Position numbers and translations under genes: made by a program. From Callipepla californica brunnescens (taxonomy: Eukaryota; Chordata; Aves; Galliformes; Odontophoridae), in NCBI GenBank assembly GCA_023055505.1, contig JALIRH010000004.1:21199368-21263367 (forward strand): a stretch of 64,000 nt of DNA, given 5' to 3'. A model generated the notes under the pieces. That model had not been told where the DNA came from and made no database searches. It worked only from the letters and a program-made list of their open reading frames with translations. Positions 12,176 through 23,290 of this stretch are shown here, one piece after another; the stretch's first letter is position 1; each line of letters starts with the position of its first letter.

Positions 12176-15100
12176 CTAAAGCAAAAAATTATGCTTACTA
12201 TTTTCATTGCTAAATCTAATGCAGATAGAAGTCCTTTTGACTTTACAAAAAAACACCTTCCTTGGACGAGATCTGTATGATGTGAGATACCCTGCTCACT
12301 AGTCGCCGAGGATAAAATTACTTGAGGAAATTGCATTTCAGAAGGGCCATTCCCACATGTGCTTTAATAAACTAAATGTTCACAGCAGCAAAACCATATT
12401 TCTGAAGAAACTTGATGACAGTTTTATATGGGAGACGACTGAAAAGACAACTTGTCAATGTAAAAACTTAAGTTCATAAACCCTTCAGAACAACTAATTT
12501 TTAGAAAATTCTAAAAAGTTTTAAATACAAAGTGGGCAGTAACCAACCATGACCTGCCTAGACTATTTTGATTTAAGCATGTTCTATTATGCACAAGAAG
12601 GGGTGGAAAAGTTTAATGTGTTCATATTCATGTAGCTGGGCCACAAGCATTCTGCAGCTTTCTGTTCTGAATGGCAGCCAGTGAATCTCTCCTGACAGAT
12701 GAACGTTTTATTTTCCTTTTAAAATTCCTCTCATCTTTGAAGTTTCACTTGAACTTCGCTTATTAAGAAAATCTTCACTTTGCTGTCTTCAGGGAAGTCC
12801 TAAAAGGAGCTGGCACAGCTGGAGTGCTGACTGAGGTGCCAGAGCTCATTGTGCCCTAGGTAACCCAGGTACCAACACCAACAGAAAAAAGATATTCTTC
12901 TCCACTTGGACCCTGTATTATTTCCTCTAGTTCCACCATTTATATATGTTCAAAGTAAAAATCAACTCATTTATGAGCAGAAATACAAAGTGCAGTTGTG
13001 AGAAAACAGACAGGTTTTCTACTATTTTTCTACTATCAAGCAAAGGTTAAAACATCATTTTGCAGCTCAGAGGTCTGATGCTTTAAAAAGCAGCACGTGT
13101 AAGTGAGAACTGCAGTCATATACAACTGGTAAAGATATCTTTCCTGCATCAGTAACTCATCCTTCAACCATTTCCTAATATTCAAAACTTCTGTATTTTA
13201 TCATGGTTATTTTATTTCATTTCCCCCCTGAACAACTTTCCAATACAATATAATAGGTACTTTCACCAATACAAACAAAGTACTTTTTCCCCTTCTTTAC
13301 TTGTTCATATCAGTGTCCAAAGATGTGCTGGCTGACAGGATAAAATGAAGGTTTCATACTTTACAAAGTAAATGCAGCTGAACGCTTCTTCCTAAAACAG
13401 TCAGGCAAACAAACCCTAAGTCTTAAAATCAAAACCAGCATGCAGCCCTCACATGAAGACATGCCAGCAAAAAAAAAAATTACAGAACAGAGATCTTAAG
13501 TTTAGGACTCTTTGCTTTTCCAAGAAAATTTAAGATAGCACTTAGCATTTTTTGATTCTTGCATTCTAGAAATACTTACATACTAACGCATACATCTCTA
13601 TCATTTATTTTATTTTATTGCCTGCTTTATTAACAAATAAACAAGAAACAGAACTATGGGCAGCTGGAGAGACAACACTGCTAATGTTGGCTCCTCTCCC
13701 CCAAGCAAGAAATACTGGAGGAGAGCAGGCTCCAATAAACATAGTTCTTTGTTGATTTTACCACTTTGCTTACACTTTGACTGGAGCCAAAGTTTTTCCC
13801 ACATTCATTAAATCTTTCTTTCCCACTGATACTACCTAGAAGTCTCTCCTGCAACCCAGACTTCCTGCTTGATTACTGCTCCAAATGACAGTGATTGCAA
13901 TTTCCATGTACCATTCCTAGTGAATTTTCAGAGGTTTGGAGAGACTCTTCCAAATTGCTTGCTACATGCCCTACCTATCTGCTCAGCCTGCTAGCCACAC
14001 AAAATGTAGAAATAATTCAAACAGAGTTGTGAAGTTGCTGATCAGCCTAAGTAGTAGCAACATAAATACAGAAGCGTAGACAATTTAAATTAACAAATGA
14101 AACAGAAAAAAACATGGGAGAACCGTAATAGATCTACAGCAATGACAAATCTTAAGACTATATATATAATATAACATACAGCACACAGTACATACTTTGC
14201 AGTATATAAGCACAGATGCTACTCAGTGTCTCCTTGTATTGAAAAGTCTGCTGTGGAACCATAAATCTTTTCAACACTGAACTATAATATTCCAGAACAT
14301 GATCAGTGTCAAGGCAGCACAAAGAAGTCCATCTCTTGATTATTAAATGTGCAAGTTTTCCTCACAAAACATGGCACACATTTATAACCAGCAAAATTAG
14401 TCTACTCTTCTGGCTTTATAGGACTTACTGGAGCTACCCAGTAGCTGCAATCCACTGGCATAGGCCAGCATTTGAGTAGGTGTTACTACATTGTGCCTTA
14501 TCTCTTGCTTGCAAAAATGCTGGATGCTACACATAAACCACTGTCAACTGAAAATTTCCAGTTTGTTCCAGAAGTTGACTTAAACACTTTGTATAACCTT
14601 AAGTAGCTTCTAGCGTCCCAGACACAGTACATTCCTGCACTGCTCTGTCTATAATACCTATTCATTCAACACTCTCAAGCCAAACACTATTTCAAGAATT
14701 AAATCTCCAGCATTTTTCAGTCATCTTAATATTTTTTTAGCATGATTTTCAGGCTTTTAATTCTGAATAAAGAATTTTTCCAGACGTTGGGATAAATACG
14801 ATCTATTTATCTTTGGCACTTAGTCTTCTCCTCCAAGCAGTTAAAAATGAAAAGAATGTTGTTTATCAAACTAAAATAGCTCTCAGTTACTAATGCTAAT
14901 CATTACCACTGGTGAAAAAGTATTTCAGCTTTCAGTATAGAACCTAAGCTCTACCCTAAAAATACTTCATATTACAAAACTTCCCTGCCATTGCATTTTG
15001 TGGTTTGACATGCAATTTAAAATGCCTTTTTCCACAATTTCTCAATTTCTCAGTTTTGCAGAAATATCTCACATCTCCTTGGAAACCCGAGCACAACACA

Positions 15101-15304
15101 ACAGAGGCTCCTGGCTCTAATGCTTATAAGCAGGTCAGAAAAAGAACTGCATTCCCTTGCTAGTCAGGATAAGGTTCAACACCTCATTTTTCAGTGAACG
15201 TATACAACATCAATCTATCTCTCATCTCCCATAATTTTCTCTTTTCCCTTCACATCCATCCACTCAAAAGCTATTAATTCCTTTGACTACTAACTTACAC
15301 TCAC
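12176..15304. other. AT-rich stretch, probably intronic
   Basis: No gene or transposon recognised. It contains short A-runs (13469-13479) and a TA-rich patch near 14160. If the flanking candidate exons are real, this is the intron between them. Confidence 0.5.
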
Positions 15305-15332
15305 CTTGAAGTTTATTGAGTTTTCTAAGAAT
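15305..15332 (-). other. Candidate micro-exon, 28 nt
   Basis: On the minus strand CACCTGTTTTACTATATAG precedes 15332, and a near-perfect donor, CAAG followed by GTGAGTG, follows 15305. Nine codons read ILRKLNKLQ, leaving one base for a split codon. That phase fits the candidate terminal exon at 12175, where the joined codon would be GAA. An exon this short is uncommon, and splice-like pairs this close occur by chance in AT-rich DNA. No family is recognised. Confidence 0.18.
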
Positions 15333-15681
15333 CTATATAGTAAAACAGGTGACATAAGGAGGGTGGAACTTCACAACCAGTACTCGGCAGGGAAAAAAGG
15401 CCCCATTAAAAAAAAAAAGGCAAAAACCAAGACAGCTTAAGATCCCTTTTGCACAGCATTTAAAATTATAATCTTCAAATCAACTGGTTTCTACATCAAT
15501 TGCTCTCAGTTTCATTTCAATTGAGCATAAACAAAAATAAAGCCCAGCACACTAAATTTTTCATGGTTCCATGCCCACATCCCCTAGTTTGGGAGCTGCT
15601 GTTAAGATCCTAACATTAGTACTACTTACCAGCAAACAACATTTGCGCTTCCCAGTTCACAGTTCTTTAAATATCACTCAC

Positions 15682-15722
15682 ATTGCAGTAGGAAAGTGTT
15701 ACATCTCGATCTGGATTTAGAA
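15682..15722 (-). other. Candidate short exon, 41 nt
   Basis: The minus strand has a strong acceptor (GTGCCTGTGTTTCCTTTGGCAG) directly before 15722 and a consensus GTGAGT donor after 15682. One frame reads LNPDRDVTLSYCN and ends exactly on a codon boundary, which fits the next candidate exon at 15332. A second frame is also open. A competing GTAAGT donor at 15629-15624 would extend the exon into in-frame stops. The intron to the 15.3-kb candidate would be about 350 nt, normal for birds. No family is recognised. Confidence 0.2.
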
Positions 15723-16307
15723 CTGCCAAAGGAAACACAGGCACACCCCTAGCCCTGAAAAGGAACTCTCTCCACCTTTTAGTTTTGTGCCATGCTCTCT
15801 CAAAGCAGCTTTGAAAACAGCTTAAGAACCCTTCACTTCACTGCAGTACTGTAGCAGTACTAGACAACATCCCCCTTGCAAGGCCACCTTTGCTACTACA
15901 ATATAATGTATCTTCCTCAAACAAATCCTAAAATACTAACAATACTTCCTATGAATTACACATCTCTCAGCAGCATAAGAAGATAAATTTTCTTTTACAG
16001 GCAAAAACAGTGTTTTCTCAACTGAAGCATGGTAGGAAACTTGAATCAGCCAGTTACTGCAGCTCAGCTGAGAGCTTTTCGGAGACAGAAACCAAGAATA
16101 ACAAGAAGCACTAAAGTATCAACATACATGGAGAAAGCAGTAAGAATCAAGTTATTTTCCAAAGAAAATGGCACAGGAAAGGTAGATTGATAACTGCCTT
16201 CCCACAGTACTGTCGGAGAAGGAGAAGACGTTCAACTAAATTAAAAGTTGACGACTTCACTATTAACTAAACAGGTACTTCTTCATATGTCAACCCAGGG
16301 AACTCAC

Positions 16308-16343
16308 TGCTCAGGGATTCGGGACTGCAAAGCTGAAAGTTTA
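16308..16343 (-). other. Candidate short exon, 36 nt
   Basis: On the minus strand a long T-rich tract ending CTCCTTTAATGTTAG precedes 16343, and GAGCA followed by GTGAGTTC provides a donor after 16308. In the frame reading NFQLCSPESLS it leaves one base, which with the first two bases of the 41-nt candidate forms an isoleucine codon. Alternative acceptor AGs lie a few bases further in. It is one of three consecutive very short candidate exons, which is unusual and lowers confidence. Confidence 0.13.
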
Positions 16344-16514
16344 CTAACATTAAAGGAGAAAATAAAAGATAAAATGTCATCGCAATAGATAATATTTAAA
16401 AATAAAGATCTAGAAAAGATACAAGTGTCTTCGAGCTTTACAACATAAGCTGAACTAAAAGGATCCCAGGGAGAGATTCCCTGGAGCATATTATTATCCT
16501 AACAGCCTATTGTA

Positions 16515-16603
16515 CGTTACTGTGCATCATCATCCCAAGCATCTGTTATAAGTCCTAATTAAAGAACAGATGGTCTGACCCAATACAATGATTCCTATGA
16601 CCC
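16515..16603 (+). mobile_element. Old CR1-type LINE 3' end (fragment)
   Basis: The stretch contains AAGCATCTG followed by GATGGTCTGACCCAATAC and ends GATTCCTATGACC. This matches from memory the 3' end of old CR1 subfamilies shared by birds and other sauropsids, where GGTCTGACCCAGTATGG precedes a TTCTTATG-type terminal repeat. The middle part, normally describing a dyad-like GTCAGAGACAGG segment, is missing, so the copy is internally deleted. It is non-coding and ancient. Confidence 0.55.
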
Positions 16604-19237
16604 TATATTTATCAGCAGGTGGGGAAAATCAGTTGAGGTCTCAAGAAAGCAAAGCAAGATTAACAAAAAAAGATAACTAAATAGGTTTCAAAGCCATCCA
16701 GCATTCAGGACGTACTGGAAATAATATTCCTGAAGATTTTGCATGATGTATTTTCCCCAGCTTCTCTACTGAGAAAACAGCCTTCTATAAACTCCACCAA
16801 ATGCAAAGATGACTTAGCTCCAGAAGCATAAACGTTATGAAGCTAGTAAATGCATCTCTGATCCATGTAGAGCTAGTGGAGCGCAGCTACTGCAGCTGTA
16901 CAGTAAAATTTGTAGAAGCAATAGAAATCCGTATGTTTAGATAAATGTTAGAGACAATTTTCCATGTGATATGAAGAGGTTATCATCCTGCTAAAACTCA
17001 GGAAAGCAACATAGATGGAACAAGGAAATAATAAGCACATGAAATTCCCCAAAATAAGCCATCTGACTTTTGAATAAAAGAATTCATCTCTTCCCATCCC
17101 CCTACAAGCTTTCCTAAACAAGTCAGACTTCTGCAGACACAGTGGCTATCCTTCCTCTCCAAATAAATTACATCGATTAACCATACACAAGTTGTCACCA
17201 AGTTGGATAAGACTCTAAAGTCTCAGAGGTGATGCATTCCTAAAATTTAATGAGAAGATGACAGTTTGATAGGTAACAGACCAAGGTAGTGTCAACACTA
17301 AAGAAAAAGTTGCAGTGCAAGATCAATTTACCTTTATGGTTTGGACTACTGCTTTGAAATGATTCTATTATGCATATTTCATTTTAGTGAGTTTTTTTGT
17401 TTTGTTTTTTATGAGTATAATGAAAGACAAAGCAAGAAACCTTCATTTAACACCAGGGTGAGAGAACACTTCCAAGAATTTTTCAGAGAGCGTACAGTGC
17501 CGAAGCCCACAATACCTAAGGAGTCCTCCATCTGTTAATTCCTGTTCCTGCCATCATATGCCCATGCACCACACAATGGGATAGGCTGGCAGAGCTGAAA
17601 TGTTAGAAGTACATAGGGATGAGGAAAAGGACTTTTTAGCTGGATCATTCCCTCAATCTGTGTCTTTGTGTAACTGTATGAGCATTTATGACAGTCAAGG
17701 AAGCAGGAACAGACAAGCAGGAAGTTCTTTCAGTGTCTGCCAGGGATTAAGAGCCCTTTGCTCTGAAGCAGACAGTTGATAAGAAACAGGCGACCTATAA
17801 AATCATGGAAAGCATGGAAAAGCGGCATAGGAAACCATCATTTGCTTCTTCTTCGAACACTACAGTTGCACAGAAAATAATAGATAAAAATTTCAAAACA
17901 ATGACAATATCTGCGCAAGCCACATAAAATAGAATATTACTGGACCTGAGAAAGGTTTCTTGCTACATGAATCAACAAAAGCAAAATCCACTAAAGCATA
18001 TATTCCCACTGATTCAAGAGCCTGCTGGGTAAAGCCCAATCACTGTATGCTTCACATTCTTACCTAAACATCTGACGCTGAGCAAGCATGATGATCTAAA
18101 GAAGGTCACTAATGTAGATGGATGCACAGCCTATCCCACTATGTTTCTTCTCATGGTCTCCTTAACCAATTACCTTACATTAAGTTATCTGAACCAAAAA
18201 GCAATCACTGGTGCTTTGGAAATATTTGTATTCAGAACATTTTTGGGGAACTCCATAGAATTCAACTGACATGAAAGAGTACACCCAGTGTTTTATCAAA
18301 AAACATGACTACACATTTTTATTTACTTCTCCTTAGTTAAAAAGTTTAAGGAAAGAACTGTTGCAACAATATTCTGGACTACAAGAAAAATATAAAGGAT
18401 ATAAAGGCTTAATTAGATCAGAACCATTTCTTGAACTGATTTTTTGCCATTAACAAATGTAAAACACTGACTAGACCTAAAATGAAGTGAAAAATCTGAA
18501 AAAAAGCCTCTCACTCAAAAAAATCACTTTCCTTCCCTTTCTTCCCATGCAGACGTGGAAAAAAGGACTTGTGATCTGTTGACTCATTATGCACCACTGA
18601 GATATTTTACCTCAGTGGCAGCACACTTGGTATCACATTTTATTCTCACATGTGAGATAAGAGAATGATTTCTGTTTAGGTATAGCACTTTTGCCTGTGT
18701 ATTTTAAGCACAGGTTAAAAAAACAAAGCGCAGGTATACTGTAAAAAACTGCATTCCCAAATCTGATTATAGATGCTGAACACAGCTTGAAATACATTAA
18801 TCTGTCCAAGAAATACTTATTTTCTGTATGTGAATTTCTACTTTAGGTGCTACCTTCTTCAAGTTTTGTGTTTTTTTTTCAAATTTCGGTATAAGAGCAC
18901 TTCTGATAATACCGATTCTATGCAGAAAGTTTTTAAATAGCCTGCTGAAAAAACAAATAAATATCAAACCACAACATAAACTTTCAACATGCACACGTTT
19001 AAAAAAGCAACAGTAAAACCTTAAGAAACACCTAAAAAACTCTGGCAGACAGTAGATATTCATAAAGAAAAGAAAATATTTTATAGTGATAAAATAAAGA
19101 TAAGAAAGATGCCCACAGATCAACAGTATTTGGTTATAGCGAATTACCCTTGAAGTTATGGTGAGCCTGACAGTCACAATACAAAGCTGAAGCTGTAGTC
19201 ACTTTCTCTGACAGCTTCGAATGCTACTGCTAAGAAT

Positions 19238-19260
19238 CATTTGTACTCAGAGTACAAATG
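19238..19260. repeat. Perfect inverted repeat, 11-bp arms, 1-bp spacer
   Basis: CATTTGTACTC is followed by one A and then by its exact reverse complement GAGTACAAATG. The spacer is too short for a stable hairpin loop without unpairing inner bases, so it is better seen as a near-palindrome, possibly a dimeric protein-binding site or chance. Confidence 0.85.
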
Positions 19261-19674
19261 CTCTTACTGAACCCTGCTTTGAGGGATTGATACAGCACTA
19301 TTGTACTCAGCTTCTCTAAGTACTATATACCACTGTAAGCACTGAAAAATCAGGAGCAAGTAAAGCAGATCTACTCCACTGCTTCTGAACAATTTCAAAA
19401 CAGAATTGAAGGCAGACTGAGGGAAAAGATTATACATATTGTCAGCATAAACTCCTTAGCCCTGACTCTCACTGGTTGTTGCTTCAGAAGAGTATTCATG
19501 AATTACTGATTACAAAAAAACTTGGAAATTCCAACACCTATGAGTGCATCTCCAATGGGACACACCTGTTTGCATATTCTTAAACAGAGCAATTTTAAGT
19601 ATCCTTAAATATTCGATGTCTCAGCTAACAGTAACTGAAAAGCATCATTATCTACAAATTCACATTGGTATTAT

Positions 19675-19704
<30 letters not shown>
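19675..19704. repeat. (CAAAA)n simple repeat
   Basis: Several CAAAA units between A-runs. No attached transposon was recognised. Confidence 0.85.
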
Positions 19705-19707
<3 letters not shown>

Positions 19708-20880
19708 ACAACAATCCCATATCTTCATATGCAAAGCAACTTCCATTCACAAGTGCATTACTTTAGCATGAAGAAAAGTCTTCACTCAGCACTCCAAGGT
19801 TCACAAAGGCACAGTCACTCTATTTATGAAAAACTCTTCTACTTCAAAACGTTAACGCCTCTCCTTCCCAGAAAAATTCTGGGACAAAACCAGCAATTGG
19901 AACCAGTTCATGACAAGCTATATGTCAGGATAGCCTTATTTATGAAAAGTTTAAGAGAGAACTGTCACGCTGCCTAGTCTGGGGATCACCAGGAAGATGT
20001 TTCTACACTGACTTCCAAGTTTTTCTGTTTTCTAATTGTTTTCTTCAGCATTTTATAAGACATTTAATTATTCCTTTTCCACTGCTAAATTGCATGGTTA
20101 TTGAAAATACTTCAGTTTACAGATGATGGACAGGCTTTACATTCCACTGATGGTTCCCAGGCAAAAAGCTGAGAACAGATACACTGGTAAACCCTATGAA
20201 AGGGACAGATTTGAGTGATTTCCTTTTAAGAAAGCTTTGGGGGCCATCCATCAAATTGACAAGCTGTTGGCTGTCCTTGCTTCTCTTCAAATTGTTGCAG
20301 CTAAGTTCACTGCTAATTCATCAAATAATTCTCTTATTTTCTTATGTCTCCAGTTATCTTAAACTGAATGGTGACAGCACAGGCTTTCAGTCATTCTTTC
20401 ATTATTCCATATTTTGCACTGTGTATGGCTCTTTCTCCAGTAACTAGCCTACTCATATGATATCGTCACATTCCTCAGAGTCTGAACTTGTAAAAATAAA
20501 TCCAGTGCCTTTTTATTATTCTTATGAAAACTAACAGTGGATGATCAGATGAAATTGCTTGTAAGACTATTAAATTTATGAAAACAAAATACAGCTTTGG
20601 TATCAGTGAAGAACACATAAAGCAGGCGCGAGAAAAAGCAAACTCTCCAATTTTTTCCTTGGTTCACCTAAATCAAACCATAAAGGCTAAAGTATCTTAT
20701 AGGTCAAGTTCCTTTTCACAAATCTCTTCCTTGTAGTTTTTCACATAAAACATCACTTAAATGCTCTAATTTATGAAATTAGTTTAAGTATGAGCAATCA
20801 TAACAACTAAGGCTTTGACTTTTTTTTTTTGTACACTAATGACAAATATGAGATATTAGAGGGGTGGGTTGTTTGTTTTC

Positions 20881-20893
20881 TTTTTTTTTTTTT
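20881..20893. repeat. T-run of 13
   Basis: One of few T-runs on the plus strand; a second T-run of 11 lies 50 bp upstream at 20820-20830. Confidence 0.85.
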
Positions 20894-21016
20894 CCTGGAG
20901 GGAAGAGAAGGGCCAATGGTTTGTGTCACAGGATCCAGTAATCTCATTATTTGTTGTTTTGCACATCGAAAGGCTCACAAAATAAGCCATCCATACTTTT
21001 CATTAATTCTGTATGC

Positions 21017-21048
21017 AAAAAACAAAAAACAAAACAAAACAAAAAAAC
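21017..21048. repeat. (CAAAA)n-like simple repeat
   Basis: A-runs interrupted by single C residues, similar to the copy at 19.7 kb. Both are low-complexity sequence. Confidence 0.85.
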
Positions 21049-23106
21049 ACACTGATAATTTTAAAATGTGAGTTACGTAAAAAGTAACAGCATTCACAAC
21101 TGCTACTTTTTGGCACCAGCGCCATGACTACTAGATTCCTACACTTGCTTTCATAACAGCAGCACTGTTCCCTCTCAGCAGAGAACAGTTAGTACAGGCA
21201 GTCCATTTGTTTTCCTGGTTTGAGTACTCTGCAAACTGACTGATCACCACAGTAGTTCCTAAGCCTCTCTCCCTTGAAACTGCCTCCCTTCTGCTCCTCT
21301 CATGCAGGGGATGGGGAACCATGGGGTTGTTTCTGGCTTGCTCTGAGAAGCTGTCACCTGGGTCACACAACCATGTAGTCCCCACTCTGATTTCATGAGC
21401 CAAGCAGCCTTCCACACCTCTCTTCCTTTTCCATCCCAATCCCTGCAACTCCCATCAGTAACTGTTGTTCATGTTATGCTTAAACTAAACCCTTGTTTCC
21501 AAATGTTGGCCCTACTCATGTCCTGCTGCATCCAGCAGATGCATTTCTTTGAATTCCAGAAAGAAAAAATGAAAGGGCTCAAGAGAAAGGAAATTCATTC
21601 TTTTCCCTGTCCCTTCTCCGCTCCTCAGTTTCCCAGGCTCACGCTCACTTCCTCACATTATAAATACATTCAGCTTTCCAAACAGCAGAAAACTACCTGC
21701 TAACAAAAACCATCGGCTTGGGCTAAGGTAAGTGCCACAGCAAGGGAGAGGAGGAGCAGGAGCAAGACAGCCATCTTCCACAGTACTGTTTAGCTGTAAT
21801 ATAAAGCTACCAGCTGTAATTCACATTCAGAGATTTTCAGTGAAGTTCATTATTATCCTAAAGACCTTAAGGATGCACATTCCCTTTCCAAGTTTCAAGA
21901 AAAAAATGCCAAATATAACACGTATATAAAAAAAACTCAAGGCTCAACTAAAGTTAAAGAGCCCAGAGCATAAAAAATATTTCTGAAGAAATAAATGCAC
22001 AATTGTTCTACAATTTTAGTAAATCCCAACTTCTGCAATTTGACAGTAATAAAGGGTATAAATGCAAAACAAGATCTCACAGGGTGCCCATCTTCAAGCT
22101 CTCAGATACGTGCACAGATCTGATGGCTGAACTACCATGATTAAAATGCCAAACGAAGCTAAGTAAGAAGATCAAGGCCCCCCCCCTCGTCCTCCTGTTC
22201 AAAATTACTACACCAAAAATATAAATCAATCCCTCAACAATCCCTACAATATGATTTTTGCAATCTAGAAGGGAGCTTTTGGCTCTCATTCCAGTACTTA
22301 TTCCCTAAACACTGCTGTAAAGTATAAAAATGAATTAATGATGTTTTGATATAAGACAGCTCGCTCAGACACCACACAGGACAGATTTACTGTTCTCATC
22401 ATTAAATAAAACATTCAGAAATCCCCAGAGACCTATTTTTCACCAATGTTGACAGAGACACGTACTGCTTTTATTATCACTGTCTAAGCTAAGAATAGAA
22501 GTTTACTATGCATTTCAAACGTCCAAGAAAAAAAAAAAAAGAGCTTCCCCTGAGCATTTATCATTATTCTCAATTATGAACCATGAAAAATCATACATAA
22601 TTTGAGGTTAAGACAATCAGAATATAAGACAAATTATTTTACATACTACATTCTGTGCAGACTTCTCTGCAAACACACATTACCGTGAGTGTTTTCGATT
22701 AATTCATATTATGAATGTGCTATTCACAGAAGAGTTCCACTTACAGAAAGACAGTTCCTCTTGGTAGTATCACAGACATCTGAGGAAGGGCACAGGAAAT
22801 CGCTCTTCAAAGATGTAGCAGCTGGTAAAATAGAGACAAAACTAAGCAAAATATACAGATAAAATATTCTTGTTCAGCGTTAACTAACTCAAGAGCTAGG
22901 TAGCCAAAGAGTCTGAGAACAAAATTCTTTAAAAAGGATCTTCTACTGAAAGCATCTGTCATAAAATCCCAGATTTTTCTATCAGCAGTACTAAGAAGCA
23001 GCAGTACTTCCATGGATGGCACAAGCAATACTAGACTTTTCAAAGCCAAACAATTGTATGCACTTTGGTGCTCCCAGAACCTCTATTTGCTTGTTTCTGC
23101 CTGCCA

Positions 23107-23290
23107 CTCATGAATCCATTCCTCCCACTTTTCCATTCTCTTCACTCACTCCTGTTCCCTCCTCCTTCTTTCTTTTCAACCATTCCCTGCTCTTACATTC
23201 TTTTCTTTCTCTCCTCCCTGTGGCCTGTCCTTCTGTCTCCCAGCCAAGCATCTTTTCTCTTCTTTCTGTTCTTCCGCCCTCTGGTATTTG
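23107..23290. repeat. Pyrimidine-rich tract (about 180 bp)
   Basis: The plus strand is dominated by C and T with only scattered purines, in runs such as CCTCCTTCTTTCTTTTC. It accounts for the overlapping open frames seen on both strands, which encode Ser/Leu/Pro/Phe-rich plus-strand and Glu/Lys/Arg-rich minus-strand peptides. Such tracts can adopt non-B forms, but no function is shown. Confidence 0.75.

Larger units (their letters stand above)
16604..23106. other. AT-rich stretch, probably intronic
   Basis: No gene or RNA gene recognised. It contains CAAAA simple repeats at 19.7 and 21.0 kb, T-runs at 20.8 kb, a perfect short palindrome at 19.24 kb and a GC-richer patch around 21.1-21.8 kb with short open frames but no recognisable domain. 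The longest frame, 126 codons on the minus strand at 18797-19177, is rich in Phe, Cys and Ile codons from AT-rich DNA and looks like chance. Confidence 0.55.

Noticed and set aside
18797..19177. 126-codon minus-strand open frame rich in Phe, Cys and Ile
   Set aside because: It looks membrane-like only because T-rich codons encode hydrophobic residues; no topology, family motif or regulatory context.
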